Source: Fibrobacterota bacterium (lineage in GTDB: Bacteria; Fibrobacterota; Chitinivibrionia; Chitinivibrionales; Chitinispirillaceae). From it: a stretch of DNA of 64,000 nucleotides. The DNA lies in contig JAEZKC010000106.1 in NCBI GenBank assembly GCA_023436205.1, positions 124,001 to 188,000 of the forward strand. Direction: 5' to 3'. The position numbers and the translations under genes are program-made. This document shows, piece by piece, positions 63,777-64,000 of the stretch (its first letter is position 1; every line of letters starts with the position of its first letter). A model generated the notes under the pieces. It made no database searches and had not been told where the DNA came from. It was given only the letters and a program-made list of their open reading frames with translations.

Positions 63777-64000
63777 ATGCCTCGTATGATGCGGTTAGAA
63801 ATGCCGGGCGCACTCGCACACATTATGGCTCATTCCATAGATGGAAAAAAACTGTTCGAGGATGATGAAGACAGAAATGAATTTCTCAGGCGTTTGGCAA
63901 TAGGCTTGGAAACCACGGGTTACCAGTGCCTTTCATGGACTCTCATGGATAATCACTATCATCTGTTCGTGAGAACTAATTATCTGCCCATGTGTAAGCT
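63777..64000 (+). CDS. REP-associated tyrosine (Y1/IS200-like) transposase, 5' part, cut by window edge
   Basis: Open from ATG 63777 (CGGAG six bases before) to the window end. Sequence MPRMMRLEMPGALAHIMAH starts like TnpA_REP proteins; FLRRLAIGLETTGYQCLSWT leads to MDNHYHLFVRT, the HUH metal-binding motif of Y1 transposases. The tyrosine lies beyond the window. It follows a 256-base gap after the MFS gene and is the only mobile-element protein seen. Confidence 0.8.
   Translation, partial: MPRMMRLEMPGALAHIMAHSIDGKKLFEDDEDRNEFLRRLAIGLETTGYQCLSWTLMDNHYHLFVRTNYLPMCK

Noticed and set aside
1..64000. CRISPR arrays, rRNA or tRNA genes, complete insertion sequences
   Set aside because: No regularly spaced repeats, no rRNA-like segments, no tRNA cloverleaf and no full transposase with ends were seen.

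Overview
This window is a replication-origin region from a Gram-negative bacterium, most likely of the Fibrobacterota/FCB group (a Chitinispirillum-like lineage is my guess, not proven). The guess rests on several things together. There is an archaeal-type geranylgeranylglyceryl phosphate synthase in an operon with alaS, and a tandem-duplicated UvrA. A secreted CAP protein carries a C-terminal domain like a type IX sorting domain, an AraC regulator is anchored in the membrane, and many lipoproteins are present. None of these is decisive alone.

Layout. 1-514: start of a leftward glycoside-hydrolase-like gene cut by the window edge. 541-1763: two Hsp20 genes behind a structured leader. 1796-5318 (leftward): PilT-type ATPase with a zinc ribbon and its partner, a lipoprotein, and an EAL phosphodiesterase. 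5476-19192 (leftward): a cell-envelope operon of a 1782-residue secreted beta-rich protein of unknown function, a thioester alpha-2-macroglobulin and PBP1C. 19193-19897: gene-free, with DnaA boxes. 19898-24520: rimI, then leftward STAS, bactofilin, M23 peptidase, parB, parA and rsmG. 24533-30430: mnmG, mnmE, yidC, yidD, rnpA and rpmH with two parS sites. 30636-33383: dnaA, an intergenic DnaA-box/AT-rich region that is the best oriC candidate, and dnaN.

Right arm: outer-membrane protein (where recF/gyrB often lie), secreted EEP-fold hydrolase, sigma-70 factor, lipoproteins including a degenerate peptide-binding protein, two methyltransferases, AraC regulator, HEAT lipoprotein, GrpB, DUF805, recA, alaS-GGGPS, CAP protein, PL14-like lyase, glgP, hisD, RluA-type synthase, PLD-like protein, double uvrA, DUF2007-type protein, MFS transporter and, at the right edge, the start of a Y1/REP-type transposase.

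How it works together. Transcription diverges from the rpmH/dnaA gap: 1796-30430 is leftward except rimI, while dnaA and dnaN run rightward, as expected for genes co-oriented with replication. ParA/ParB with two parS sites supply origin segregation. Bactofilin, M23, STAS, PBP1C, macroglobulin, PilT and EAL make the left arm rich in cell-shape and envelope functions. The least described element is the three-gene envelope operon at 5476-19192.

No CRISPR array, rRNA, tRNA or complete insertion sequence was found.
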